Origin: Muribaculaceae bacterium
Lineage (GTDB): Bacteria; Bacteroidota; Bacteroidia; Bacteroidales; Muribaculaceae
Reading direction: 5' to 3'
Assembly: GCA_009775265.1 (NCBI GenBank)
Contig: VSPG01000007.1
Span: 6,087-70,086 of the forward strand
DNA length: 64,000 nt
Part shown: positions 33,801-41,636 of the stretch, piece after piece
How the letters are laid out: every line of letters begins with the position of its first letter
Position numbering within the stretch: position 1 is the stretch's first letter
Notes under the pieces: generated by a model
Seen by the model: only the letters and a program-made list of their open reading frames with translations
Databases searched by the model: none
Told to the model about the DNA's origin: nothing
Translations under genes and position numbers: made by a program

Positions 33801-33994
33801 CTCCCCTGATGAAACAGAAATGGTGCTCCAAGGCCCGTCTCTACTTCCAGGCACAGAACCTCGCCACGTTCACCAAGTACAACGGCATGGATCCCGACCT
33901 CGGCTACGGCCCCGACGGATGGGTAAGCGGTGTAGACCTGGGCTTCTATCCCCGTCCCCGCACGTTCCTCTTCGGTGTAAACCTCGCGTTTTAA
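30815..33994 (+). CDS. SusC-like TonB-dependent outer-membrane oligosaccharide transporter
   Basis: A 1059-residue SusC-family importer. A signal peptide is cleaved near residue 33 (VAASA/Q). It is followed by a carboxypeptidase-regulatory-like domain (about 37-112, VTGTVTSASDGEPLIGASVTVKGANEGATTDIDGNYSI), the ELVVVGYGT TonB-box region and the plug (LPGVAISSNSGQPGEGMKVQIRGLGTVGNASPLYLIDG...IESIDVLKDAASAAIYGAQAANGVVLITTKQG). The rest is a 22-strand barrel ending in Phe (FLFGVNLAF). With the SusD lipoprotein encoded 36 bases downstream it should import large oligosaccharides made at the surface. It starts the plus-strand operon opposite the HTCS. Confidence 0.98.
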   Translation: MGQTHCTRCQRLSSVRALLLAFCLLMGSVAASAQTLTVTGTVTSASDGEPLIGASVTVKGANEGATTDIDGNYSIKVNPGTTLTFSYVGFSPRDIKVTGNRLDVALQENAESLNELVVVGYGTMKKKLVTGATAQIKGDEIAKLNTTSPLQAMQGQLPGVAISSNSGQPGEGMKVQIRGLGTVGNASPLYLIDGVGGDISTLNPNDIESIDVLKDAASAAIYGAQAANGVVLITTKQGREGRSTVTFDGYFGWQSAAKKTQMLNAEQYMTIMDEQNVAEGSAPYNWEGYNSIWRYDADGNRLGVIDTDWVDQMFKDNATTQSYNIGISGGNATSTYAISLGYLNQEGIGGGKAVSDYSRYNFRINSDHKVFNGLLTIGEQASFVYTKKKGIGVGNQYNNSLRGAFGTSPLSPVYDAEGNYNSTSNSDWLNTDGNPYGSMMLNNQNMNKGATFSGNVYAQLEPIKNLKIRTVFGAVYGSSEYRSFKPIYNLSFYDYNEHTSVNQNMNQSIGLTWTNTASYDWDIKDHHFNALVGMEAYRYEGTYVGAGNRDLKEGFDSWPFAWVNNGTAANTADGLSASGNPHDNARSVSYFGRIGWNWQEKYMINVTLRSDGSSKFASGHRFGTFPSVSAGWNLSNEKFMESSRTWLDFLKIRGSWGRVGNQNINNYQYLAPIKVTNTHYFFGQYFGPNGSYSDYSTILSNNWGAFPSRLGNLDITWETSEQLDFGFDATLLKNRLRINFDWYQKTTKDWLVVAPILATAGTDAPFINGGDVKNTGVELGITWNDVIGNDFSYSISVNGAYNRNKVGSIPTEDGIIHGPTNQLYDNSPEFYRAENGQPIGYFWGYQTDGIFQNQAQIDEWREAGLGILQADVKPGDVIFVDRNRDGVINDLDKTNIGSGVPKFTYGLNINLFYKNFDLGITANGAAGFQIAQSYRNQTSMYSNYTTEILDRWTGEGTSNRIPRVTNQNVNWQFSELYLHDGDYLRISNLTLGYDFAPLMKQKWCSKARLYFQAQNLATFTKYNGMDPDLGYGPDGWVSGVDLGFYPRPRTFLFGVNLAF

Positions 33995-34030
33995 TCCCAT
34001 TACCAGTAAAACACATTATTTGAATAGGAA

Positions 34031-35683
34031 ATGAAAAAATTCAAATTCAGCATACTTGCCGGCATCGCAACGCTCGGTCTCATGACAGGCTCCTGCGCCG
34101 ACAGCTTCCTGGACGTCTCGTCGAAGACCGAGCCGAACAGTGGCAACTTCTACAAAACCGAAGGCGACGCATGGCGAGCCCTGCTCGGCTGCTACGACGG
34201 ATGGCGTCAGATCAGCTCCAACCCCGGAATTGGCTTTTACATCGCCTCCACCATCATGAGCGATGAATGCTACGGAGCAACCGGCAAAGGCGACGGTTTC
34301 GGCTATCAGGCCATCGACGGTTTCAACCAGGCCATGTCACCTTCCGACCAGAACCTTTACGAACAGGACTGGAAGGTGTACTACGCCGGCGTATACCGCT
34401 GCAACGAACTCATCAGCAAAGAGACACAGATTGCATGGGAGCCGGAAAGCGGCAACCGCGCCCTATATATGGCCGAATGCCGTGCTCTCCGCGCGCTGCT
34501 CTATTTCGACATGGTACGCCTGTGGGGCAACATCCCCCTCTTCCTCGAACCGGTCAATGAAAACCGCGAACAGGCAGATCCCGCCGACGTGTACAACGCC
34601 ATCGTAGAAGACCTCAAATTTGCCGCTGAAAATATACCCGCCGACGCCAACCTCGGCGTCAGCAACAACGGCCGCATCACCAGATATGCCGCCGAAGCCA
34701 TGCTTGCACGTGTATACCTTTTCTACACCGGCTACTACGGCAAAGAACTCGAAGGCCTCACAAAGGAAAATGTAATCGGCTACCTCGACGACGTCGTGAA
34801 AGCCGGCCACTACAACCTCGTGCCAGACTTCAAGACCCTGTGGCCCGCCGCATCGCTCGTGCCCAAAGGCGAAGACGCATGGGACCCCGAACTCTCCACC
34901 TATGCAGGCGAAGCCAACTGCGAGTTCATTCTCCAGCAGAAATTCACTCCCAGCCAGGACTATAACGGCAACAACGACTCCAACCGCTGGCAAGTGATGG
35001 TGGGCATGCGCACACTCTCATACTCTCCCTACCTCAAAGGATGGGGTGCAGCCACCGTGTGTCCTTCCTTCAAGCAGAAGTATGCTGCCGGCGACACCCG
35101 CCTCACAGCAAGCATAATCGACATCGTAGGCGAAGGTGTGAACTCGTCGTCCGACTACGCTAATTCCGTAAAAGACTGGCGTGAATACACCGGCTACTGC
35201 GTGAAGAAATATTCTCCCATCGGTTTCCGCAACGGCAACAGCGCATCCAAAGAAGACGGCAGCGCCGACTTCCAGATCGCCAACTCGCAGAACTGGGTAA
35301 TCATGCGCTATGCCGACGTGCTCCTCATGGTTGCCGAACTCGGCGGCGTTCCCTCCAAGACCGCACAGGCAGCCCTCGACGATGTGCGCTCACGTGCTGG
35401 CCTGCCCTCCGTACCCGCCACGCTCGACAACGTGCTCAACGAACGCGCCCTCGAGCTCGCATTCGAAGGCATCCGCTACTGGGACCTCCTGCGTCAGGGC
35501 ATCGACAAGACCGCGGCTGCTATCAGCGCAAGCGCAGGCCCCGTCAAGACAGCAGGCATAGACGCCACCGTCACCTACGACCCGGCCAAAATCATCGCCA
35601 CCAAAGGTCTCTGCCAGATACCTCTCAACCAGATCACTCTCTCCAACGGCGTGCTCAAGCAGAACGCCGGCTGGGAAAAGTAA
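34031..35683 (+). CDS. SusD-like surface glycan-binding lipoprotein
   Basis: A 550-residue RagB/SusD family lipoprotein (lipobox MTGSC, Cys22, then ADSFLD) forming the lid over the SusC barrel. The SusD_like N-terminal region (TEGDAWRALLGCYDGWR, YRCNELISK, ALRALLYFDMVRLWGNIPLFLEPV) and the C-terminal SusD_RagB domain (NWVIMRYADVLLMVAEL, VLNERALELAFEGIRYWDLLRQG) are both intact. It captures the polysaccharide or its oligosaccharides for transport. It is sandwiched between susC and a second, unrelated surface lipoprotein gene with short gaps of 36 and 40 bases. Confidence 0.97.
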   Translation: MKKFKFSILAGIATLGLMTGSCADSFLDVSSKTEPNSGNFYKTEGDAWRALLGCYDGWRQISSNPGIGFYIASTIMSDECYGATGKGDGFGYQAIDGFNQAMSPSDQNLYEQDWKVYYAGVYRCNELISKETQIAWEPESGNRALYMAECRALRALLYFDMVRLWGNIPLFLEPVNENREQADPADVYNAIVEDLKFAAENIPADANLGVSNNGRITRYAAEAMLARVYLFYTGYYGKELEGLTKENVIGYLDDVVKAGHYNLVPDFKTLWPAASLVPKGEDAWDPELSTYAGEANCEFILQQKFTPSQDYNGNNDSNRWQVMVGMRTLSYSPYLKGWGAATVCPSFKQKYAAGDTRLTASIIDIVGEGVNSSSDYANSVKDWREYTGYCVKKYSPIGFRNGNSASKEDGSADFQIANSQNWVIMRYADVLLMVAELGGVPSKTAQAALDDVRSRAGLPSVPATLDNVLNERALELAFEGIRYWDLLRQGIDKTAAAISASAGPVKTAGIDATVTYDPAKIIATKGLCQIPLNQITLSNGVLKQNAGWEK

Positions 35684-35723
35684 TAATCCATACATTACTA
35701 TCTCCTAAATCAATTTTCTCACA

Positions 35724-37619
35724 ATGAAAAAAGCATTCAAATATCTGAGCTGCCTGGCCTGCGGAATCCTCTCCGTGGCGGCGGTGTCCTGCTCGGAAGA
35801 AGATTACACGTTGCCCGCGCCCAACCTCACCACGGCAGAACTCGTGGAAGGCGTGGCATTCGAAGTGGAACACGACGCCACCAACCCCAATATCATCTAC
35901 GTCAAGAGCCTTCTGCCTGCAAACTACCAGGTGGCATGGGTTACGCCCCAGGGGCGGCGCACCGGCGCAGAAACCACCCTCAAGATTCCGTTCGACGGGA
36001 CATATGAGGTGCAGATGGGTGTGGACACCCGCGGCGGCTACGTGTGGAGCGAACCCTATACATTCACCATCGATGAATTCTGCGCCGAATTCGTGGACCA
36101 CTACATGTGGAAGCGCGTCAGCGGTGGCGTGGGCCAAAGCAAGACATGGCAGCTCGACCTCGCCCTGCTCGAGGACGGCAGCAGCAAGACCACCAAGTGG
36201 ACGGGACCGAAATGGTTCTGGAACACCAACTACACATGGGACCACCTCCACGCAGCCAACGAAAACGAAACCACCTACAACAACTTCGTCGACGCCGACC
36301 CGTGGGACAAGGCCAACGCCATCGACCCATCCGACGTTCCCGCCGACAATGAAGCAGGCGACAACGCCAACTGGTACTGGACTGCGGACTACGCCGGCAA
36401 CAGCTGGATGTGCGACCTCAAGAACTACGGCTACATGACCCTCGACCTCATAGGTGGCGCCAACGTGACCATCACCGACGCCGACGGCAATGTGACAGGC
36501 AAAGGCTCCTACATGCTTGACGTGGACGCACACACCATCACCTTCTCCGGCGTATATCCACTGAATACCACTACCGACGCTCCCTCGACACGCGTGTTCA
36601 AACTGCTCTACCTCTCGGACGACGCCATGATGATTCTTCCCAACGGCACCACCGCTGAGAACTACTCCCTCAACTATGTGACCAAAGATTTCTTCGAGAA
36701 CTACGTGCCTGACGCCCCTAAAGAACCAGAACTTCCCGATGGCTGGCGCGACGACATCTCGCAGACCGTCATCACGTCCGTGAAGTGGACGCTCTCCGAC
36801 AAGAATCCTATCGACTGGTGCAAACCGGACGGTAGCCGCATGAACGGTTGGAATGACCTTTCCGAATATCCCGACTGGCTCGGCACTCCCGACCCCGCCA
36901 CCTACGCCGGATTCTCCATGACTCTCGACTGCAACGACAACACAGCATTGTTCAGCTATCCCGACGGAAGCAGCGTATCATGCGGCTACACACTCGACGA
37001 CAAAGGCATATACACCTTTGACGCGGCAATTCCTTCCTGCACCATCGTAGGCTGGGCAAATTTCGCAACCGATGCCGAAAACGCACTGCGCATCATGAGC
37101 ATCGAGAAAAACTCTCAGGGTTCTGTAATAGGCCTGTGGCTCGGAGCATTAGCGGCAGACAAGCCCGAATATACAGCCTACCACTTCGTGCCAAACGCAG
37201 GCAACAGTTCAACCACGCCTACGCCTATCACCTACGCAGCCACACTCTCATTCAACGACACATCGACATGGAACCAAATCAATGGCGAGACTATCAAGGT
37301 AATGGAAGGACAAGAGTACACCGCCACCGTTGAAGCCACATGGACCAATGGCGACCCGCTGCTGTGGCTCGATGTTGCCGGAATACAGATTGACCACCCG
37401 AACGCCGACATCACGTTGCTTGACATAAAGGTGGACGGAGAGTCTATAGCGTTCGACGACACTGCAATATCACGCGGATTTGACGACGACAAAGAACCAA
37501 AAGCCCTGCGCCGCTACATATGTGATGCATGGGGTCTGGCATCCTGCTTCCCATCTCTGGACATCTTCAAAATGAAGGCTGGAGCGGAAGTGACATTCAA
37601 AGTCACATACAACGATTAA
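35724..37619 (+). CDS. Surface glycan-binding lipoprotein in the SusE/SGBP-B position
   Basis: A 631-residue lipoprotein with Cys23 followed by SEED, a strong Bacteroidetes surface-export signal. I recognise an N-terminal PKD/Ig-like domain (about 30-115). It is followed by a Trp-rich region (KTWQLDLALLEDGSSKTTKWTGPKWFWNTNYTWDH), another beta-rich repeat containing VKWTLSDKNPIDWCKPDG, and a C-terminal beta domain of about 130 residues. No catalytic motif is seen. Position after susD and the many exposed aromatic residues suggest carbohydrate binding, as for the SGBP-B protein of xyloglucan loci, but the sequence is not one I can match to a defined family. A strong hairpin terminator follows, so downstream GH5 expression is probably lower. 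Confidence 0.8.
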   Translation: MKKAFKYLSCLACGILSVAAVSCSEEDYTLPAPNLTTAELVEGVAFEVEHDATNPNIIYVKSLLPANYQVAWVTPQGRRTGAETTLKIPFDGTYEVQMGVDTRGGYVWSEPYTFTIDEFCAEFVDHYMWKRVSGGVGQSKTWQLDLALLEDGSSKTTKWTGPKWFWNTNYTWDHLHAANENETTYNNFVDADPWDKANAIDPSDVPADNEAGDNANWYWTADYAGNSWMCDLKNYGYMTLDLIGGANVTITDADGNVTGKGSYMLDVDAHTITFSGVYPLNTTTDAPSTRVFKLLYLSDDAMMILPNGTTAENYSLNYVTKDFFENYVPDAPKEPELPDGWRDDISQTVITSVKWTLSDKNPIDWCKPDGSRMNGWNDLSEYPDWLGTPDPATYAGFSMTLDCNDNTALFSYPDGSSVSCGYTLDDKGIYTFDAAIPSCTIVGWANFATDAENALRIMSIEKNSQGSVIGLWLGALAADKPEYTAYHFVPNAGNSSTTPTPITYAATLSFNDTSTWNQINGETIKVMEGQEYTATVEATWTNGDPLLWLDVAGIQIDHPNADITLLDIKVDGESIAFDDTAISRGFDDDKEPKALRRYICDAWGLASCFPSLDIFKMKAGAEVTFKVTYND

Positions 37620-37650
37620 CATAACAGCGAAATCCTGACACAACACACGG

Positions 37651-37685
37651 AGACGGGGAGAGTGCATTGACTCTCCCCGTCTTTT
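37651..37685 (+). terminator. Intrinsic terminator between the SGBP and GH5 genes
   Basis: Perfect 12-base arms (37651-37662 and 37671-37682), an 8-base loop and a short T-run. It lies 31 bases after the SGBP stop and 77 bases before the GH5 start, so it would end or attenuate the susCD-SGBP transcript. Confidence 0.8.
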
Positions 37686-37761
37686 GAAGGTTCCAAGCAT
37701 CTTTGCATTACGGATAATTCCTGTTTTTTCAATTTTTAAAAACTTTTAATCTTATCACAAT

Positions 37762-39444
37762 ATGAAACTACGGAACATGCTAGTCGCTACCGCTATAATG
37801 CTCGGCATAGCCGCCTGCGGCGACAAGGACGAACCCACGCCCGGACTACCCGGCGACGGCATCATCGTGAAAAGCGAAGTATCGCTCAGCTCCACAACCC
37901 CGCAGACACTGAACATAAAAGCCCCCGCCACACCCACAGTCTCCGCCGAAGCGACATGGCTGCACATCGGCACAGTGAACTCCGGCGCGGCAGGCATCTA
38001 TAGCGTGGAACTGCAGGCTGAGCCCAACCCCGAGGCCTCCTCGCGCACCACCGACCTCACCATCACGGCCGGCGCACACAAAGCCACCGTAAAGGTGACA
38101 CAGAATCCCGGCGAAACCATCAGTATAACATCCGTGGAGCCCTCCGAGACTCTGTTGCCCAACGGAGGCGAACTCACGATAAAGTACACCTCGTCGTCCA
38201 AACCAAAAGCCGAAACCCCGGAATGGATGACCGTCAAAGAGCAGGCCGACGGCAGCATGACTCTGCGCTACGGCGCCAATTTCGGCGAAAAGCGTGAAGG
38301 CACCGTAATCCTCACAGTCACCCCGTCGGTGAAAGCCGAAGTGAAGGTGTCGCAGGAAAAAATACAGCTGCCTCAGGAAATGGGCAGCACCGCCAAAGAG
38401 CTCGCGGCAAAAATGTATGCCGGCATAAACATAGGCAACACACTCGAAGCGCCCGACGGCGAAGGTTCATGGTCGCCGCGTGTGAAAGAGGAATACATCG
38501 CAGGCCTGAAAGCCATCGGATTCAACGCAGTGCGCATCCCCTGCGCGTGGGACAGCCACGTGAGCAACCCCGCCGACAACACCATCGACGCCGCATGGCT
38601 CGACCGCGTGGATGAAGTAGTGGGCTACGTTGTGGCCAACGGCATGTATGCCATCCTCAACATACACTGGGACGGCGGATGGCTTGAAAACACCTGCAAA
38701 GACGGATGGGACGCCAATGTCGACAAAAAACAGCGCGACTACTGGACTCAAATCGCCACACGCCTCAACCACTACGACGAGCATCTGCTGCTCGCCGCCA
38801 TGAACGAGCCCAACCACACAGACGACAACTCCACCCGCGCCATCATGCGCTATCAGCAGACAATGCTCGACGCAGTGCGCGCTACCGGCGGCAACAACGC
38901 CACACGCGTGCTTGTCATGCAGGCTCCGAACACCAACAACGACATAGCCGTGCAGGGCGTCTACGGCATGCCCGACGACGTTGTGGCCGACCGCCTCATG
39001 GTGGAAACTCATTTCTACAGTCCCTACCAGTTCAACATGATGGAGAAAGACGAGTCATGGGGCAAGCAGCACTACTACTGGGGCGCCGGAAACCATGTGG
39101 AAGGAAGCGACCGCAACAGCAACCACGAATGGGAGGAAGACTACGTGCGCGCGCAGATGCAGCAGATGAAGGAATACTTCGTGGACAAAGGCGTGCCCGG
39201 AATCATCGGCGAATACGCCGTGTGCACCAACCGCGAGAACACCCCCGGAATCGACAAAGATAAATGGCGTGCATCCGTCACTCTGTGGAACCGCGTAGTG
39301 ACCCGCGAATCCAAAAACGCCGGCCTCGTTCCGTTCTTCTGGGAAACAGGCAACGACATCAGCCGCTCCGACGGCAGCATCAAGAACAGCCTGCAGCTCG
39401 ACGGCGTGTTCCAAGGTGCAGAAGAAGGCAAATATCCTTTCTGA
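37762..39444 (+). CDS. GH5 family (subfamily 4-like) endo-glucanase with BACON domains, lipoprotein
   Basis: A 560-residue surface lipoprotein (Cys19, followed by the acidic GDKDEP export signal). It has two BACON-like domains (about 35-117 and 120-198) and then a GH5 catalytic barrel. The barrel shows NIGNTLEAP, RIPCAWDSH, the acid/base Glu349 in MNEPN and the nucleophile Glu484 in IIGEYA. NIGNTL and the BACON-GH5 layout match subfamily 4, which includes the endo-xyloglucanase of the characterised Bacteroides ovatus locus. It should make the first cut in the polysaccharide backbone at the cell surface. Other GH5_4 enzymes act on mixed-linkage glucan or cellulose, so xyloglucan specificity rests on the neighbours. 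Confidence 0.93.
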   Translation: MKLRNMLVATAIMLGIAACGDKDEPTPGLPGDGIIVKSEVSLSSTTPQTLNIKAPATPTVSAEATWLHIGTVNSGAAGIYSVELQAEPNPEASSRTTDLTITAGAHKATVKVTQNPGETISITSVEPSETLLPNGGELTIKYTSSSKPKAETPEWMTVKEQADGSMTLRYGANFGEKREGTVILTVTPSVKAEVKVSQEKIQLPQEMGSTAKELAAKMYAGINIGNTLEAPDGEGSWSPRVKEEYIAGLKAIGFNAVRIPCAWDSHVSNPADNTIDAAWLDRVDEVVGYVVANGMYAILNIHWDGGWLENTCKDGWDANVDKKQRDYWTQIATRLNHYDEHLLLAAMNEPNHTDDNSTRAIMRYQQTMLDAVRATGGNNATRVLVMQAPNTNNDIAVQGVYGMPDDVVADRLMVETHFYSPYQFNMMEKDESWGKQHYYWGAGNHVEGSDRNSNHEWEEDYVRAQMQQMKEYFVDKGVPGIIGEYAVCTNRENTPGIDKDKWRASVTLWNRVVTRESKNAGLVPFFWETGNDISRSDGSIKNSLQLDGVFQGAEEGKYPF

Positions 39445-39470
39445 ACAATTGCTCTTATATAGATTGTAAC

Positions 39471-39478
39471 TAACTTTG
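39471..39478 (+). promoter_or_regulatory. Candidate -7 promoter element for the GH97 gene
   Basis: TAACTTTG is an exact TAnnTTTG match in the GH5-GH97 gap, 82 bases before the GH97 start. It suggests that GH97 can be transcribed separately from the rest of the locus. Confidence 0.45.
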
Positions 39479-39516
39479 CAGATGGGTGCCACGAATCAGC
39501 CGCGACACCCATCTGC
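39478..39516 (+). promoter_or_regulatory. Hairpin between the GH5 and GH97 genes
   Basis: Arms of 11 bases (39478-39488 and 39506-39516) overlap the last base of the candidate -7 element. With only a weak T-tract after it, it may be a GH5 terminator or a leader hairpin of GH97. Confidence 0.5.
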
Positions 39517-39560
39517 ATCATTTCCTACCATCATAAAGAGTTGTCTCCAAATCTAATCCA

Positions 39561-41561
39561 ATGAAAAAAACAACAGCACTCTGCCTTTTGCTTGCCGGCG
39601 CTGCCTGCGCGCAAGCAAAGAGCTATACCGTAGCCTCGCCGGACGGAGCCCTGAGCATAAACGTCGACACCGGCAAAGAACTCACGTGGAGCGTGAACGT
39701 CGACGGCGACGCAGCCGTACTTCCGTCTCCCATCAGCCTCACACTCTCCGACGGGCGCTCGCTCGGCCGCGACCCGAAAGTGACCAAATCACGCCTCCAA
39801 AGCGTAGACACCGAGTTCGCGACACCGCTCTACCACAAGACATCCGTGACCGACCGCTACAACGAACTCACGCTTGACATGCGGGGAGGCTACGCCTTGC
39901 AACTGCGTGCCTACGACGATGCCGCCGCCTACCGTTTCATCCTCCGACAGAGCGCCGACAGCGTGACTATAACCGACGAGCAGGCCACATTCGCCTTCGG
40001 CGGCGACCGCAAGGCGTGGCTGCCTTTCAACAACGACCTACGCGACCCGTCCTACCCCTACAGTTTCGCGTTCGAAAGTTACTACGATGAAATACCTCTG
40101 GCTCAGATGCCTGCCGACACTCTGTCCATCACCCCCGCGCTCATCGAACTGCCCCAAGGACGCAAAGCGCTCGTGATGGAAGGCCTGCTGGACAACTATC
40201 CGGGCATGTTCCTCCGCCGCTCCGCCGACGGAAACGCCCTGTGCGGCGCATTCGCGCCCGTCCCAGCCTCCGTACGCGTCGGCGGTTTCAACCGCCTGAA
40301 CCTCGTACCCGTTTCGTCCGCAGGCCACATAGCCCGCACTTCCGGGCGCGCAGTGCTGCCGTGGCGCGTAGTGGCCGTAGTAGACAACGACACACAGTTG
40401 CCCGACCTCGACCTCGCCATGCGCCTTTCAGAGCCGTCGCGCATAGCCGACACGTCGTGGATACGCCCCGGAAAAGTGGCATGGGACTGGTGGAACGACT
40501 GGGGAATCACCGGTGTCGACTTCGAGGCAGGCATCAACACCCGCACCTACATGCACTACATCGACTTCGCCGCACGCAAAGGTCTTGAATACGTGATTCT
40601 CGACGAAGGATGGGCAAAAGACAACGGCGACATTCTCGACATCAACCCCGCCATCGACCTTGACGCCATCATAAAATATGCCGAAAGCAAAGGCGTAAGC
40701 ATAATCCTGTGGGCCACATGGCGCCAGCTCAAAGACGACTGCCCAGCCCTGATGAAGCGCTTCGCCGACATGGGCGTGAAAGGTTTCAAAGTGGACTTCT
40801 TCGACCGTGCCGACCAGACGATTATCGCCTCCGTGGCACACATCGCACAGACCGCCGCCGACAACCGCATGCTGCTCGACCTGCACGGATTCCGCCCCAC
40901 CGGCCTGCACCGCCCCTACCCAAACATTGTGAACTACGAGGGCGTGAAAGGCCTTGAGAACTACAAGTGGACCCCGTTCGGCCACGGCGCCCCCGACCAG
41001 CTGCGCTACGATGTCAGCATCCCGTTCATCCGCATGGTTGCCGGCCCGCTCGACTACACCCCCGGCGCTATGACAAACGCCACAGCCGCCTCCTACCGCG
41101 CCAGCAACGACGCGCCTATGAGCCTCGGCACACGCGCACACCAGGTGGCAATGTACGTAATCTACGACGGCGCCCTGCAGATGCTGGCCGACTCTCCCTC
41201 TGCCTACGACCTCGAGCCTGCGTGCGCCGACTTCATGGCCTCGATTCCGACCGTCTACGACGAAACACGCGTGCTCACAGGCAGCGTGGGCGAATACGTG
41301 GCTATCGCACGACGCAAAGGCGACACATGGTATGTCGGCGCCATGACCAACACCAAGCCGCGCACGCTGTCGCTCGACACCTCGTTCCTTGCACCCGGCA
41401 CAGAATGGGAAGCCACCATACTCTCCGACGGCATCAACGCCGCCAAGCATCCCACAGACCACCGCATCACCGCATCACGCATAAAAGGCGGCACTGCCAT
41501 AGAGACCGCCCTCGCACCCGGAGGCGGCTGGACGGCCATTATCCGCCCTGCCGGACGATAA
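39561..41561 (+). CDS. GH97 family alpha-glycosidase, probable alpha-galactosidase type
   Basis: A secreted 666-residue GH97 enzyme with a signal peptide (MKKTTALCLLLAGAACAQA). It has the N-terminal super-sandwich domain, the central barrel (VAWDWWNDWGITGVDFEAGINTRTYMHYIDFAARKGLEYVILDEGWAKDNGDILDINP) and a C-terminal beta domain. Asp412 in GFKVDFFDRADQ is at the place of the nucleophile in retaining GH97 alpha-galactosidases, whereas SusB-type inverting alpha-glucosidases lack it; I infer retaining alpha-galactosidase-like activity. Alpha-galactose is not a standard xyloglucan decoration, so its role in the locus is open. It may have its own promoter and ends at a strong terminator. Confidence 0.93.
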   Translation: MKKTTALCLLLAGAACAQAKSYTVASPDGALSINVDTGKELTWSVNVDGDAAVLPSPISLTLSDGRSLGRDPKVTKSRLQSVDTEFATPLYHKTSVTDRYNELTLDMRGGYALQLRAYDDAAAYRFILRQSADSVTITDEQATFAFGGDRKAWLPFNNDLRDPSYPYSFAFESYYDEIPLAQMPADTLSITPALIELPQGRKALVMEGLLDNYPGMFLRRSADGNALCGAFAPVPASVRVGGFNRLNLVPVSSAGHIARTSGRAVLPWRVVAVVDNDTQLPDLDLAMRLSEPSRIADTSWIRPGKVAWDWWNDWGITGVDFEAGINTRTYMHYIDFAARKGLEYVILDEGWAKDNGDILDINPAIDLDAIIKYAESKGVSIILWATWRQLKDDCPALMKRFADMGVKGFKVDFFDRADQTIIASVAHIAQTAADNRMLLDLHGFRPTGLHRPYPNIVNYEGVKGLENYKWTPFGHGAPDQLRYDVSIPFIRMVAGPLDYTPGAMTNATAASYRASNDAPMSLGTRAHQVAMYVIYDGALQMLADSPSAYDLEPACADFMASIPTVYDETRVLTGSVGEYVAIARRKGDTWYVGAMTNTKPRTLSLDTSFLAPGTEWEATILSDGINAAKHPTDHRITASRIKGGTAIETALAPGGGWTAIIRPAGR

Positions 41562-41576
41562 TGACAACATAACACG

Positions 41577-41612
41577 CCGGGGGCTGCGCAATTGAGCGCA
41601 GCCCCCGGTTTT
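41577..41612 (+). terminator. Terminator of the GH97 transcript
   Basis: Perfect 13-base GC-rich arms (41577-41589 and 41596-41608), a 6-base loop and TTTT. It lies 15 bases after GH97 and closes the polysaccharide locus against the convergent LD-carboxypeptidase operon. Confidence 0.85.
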
Positions 41613-41636
41613 CATACAGTCCGGGCCTAATATCCG

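Noticed and set aside
38400..39444. Frameshifted or truncated GH5
   Set aside because: Both catalytic glutamates and the full barrel are present in one uninterrupted frame.
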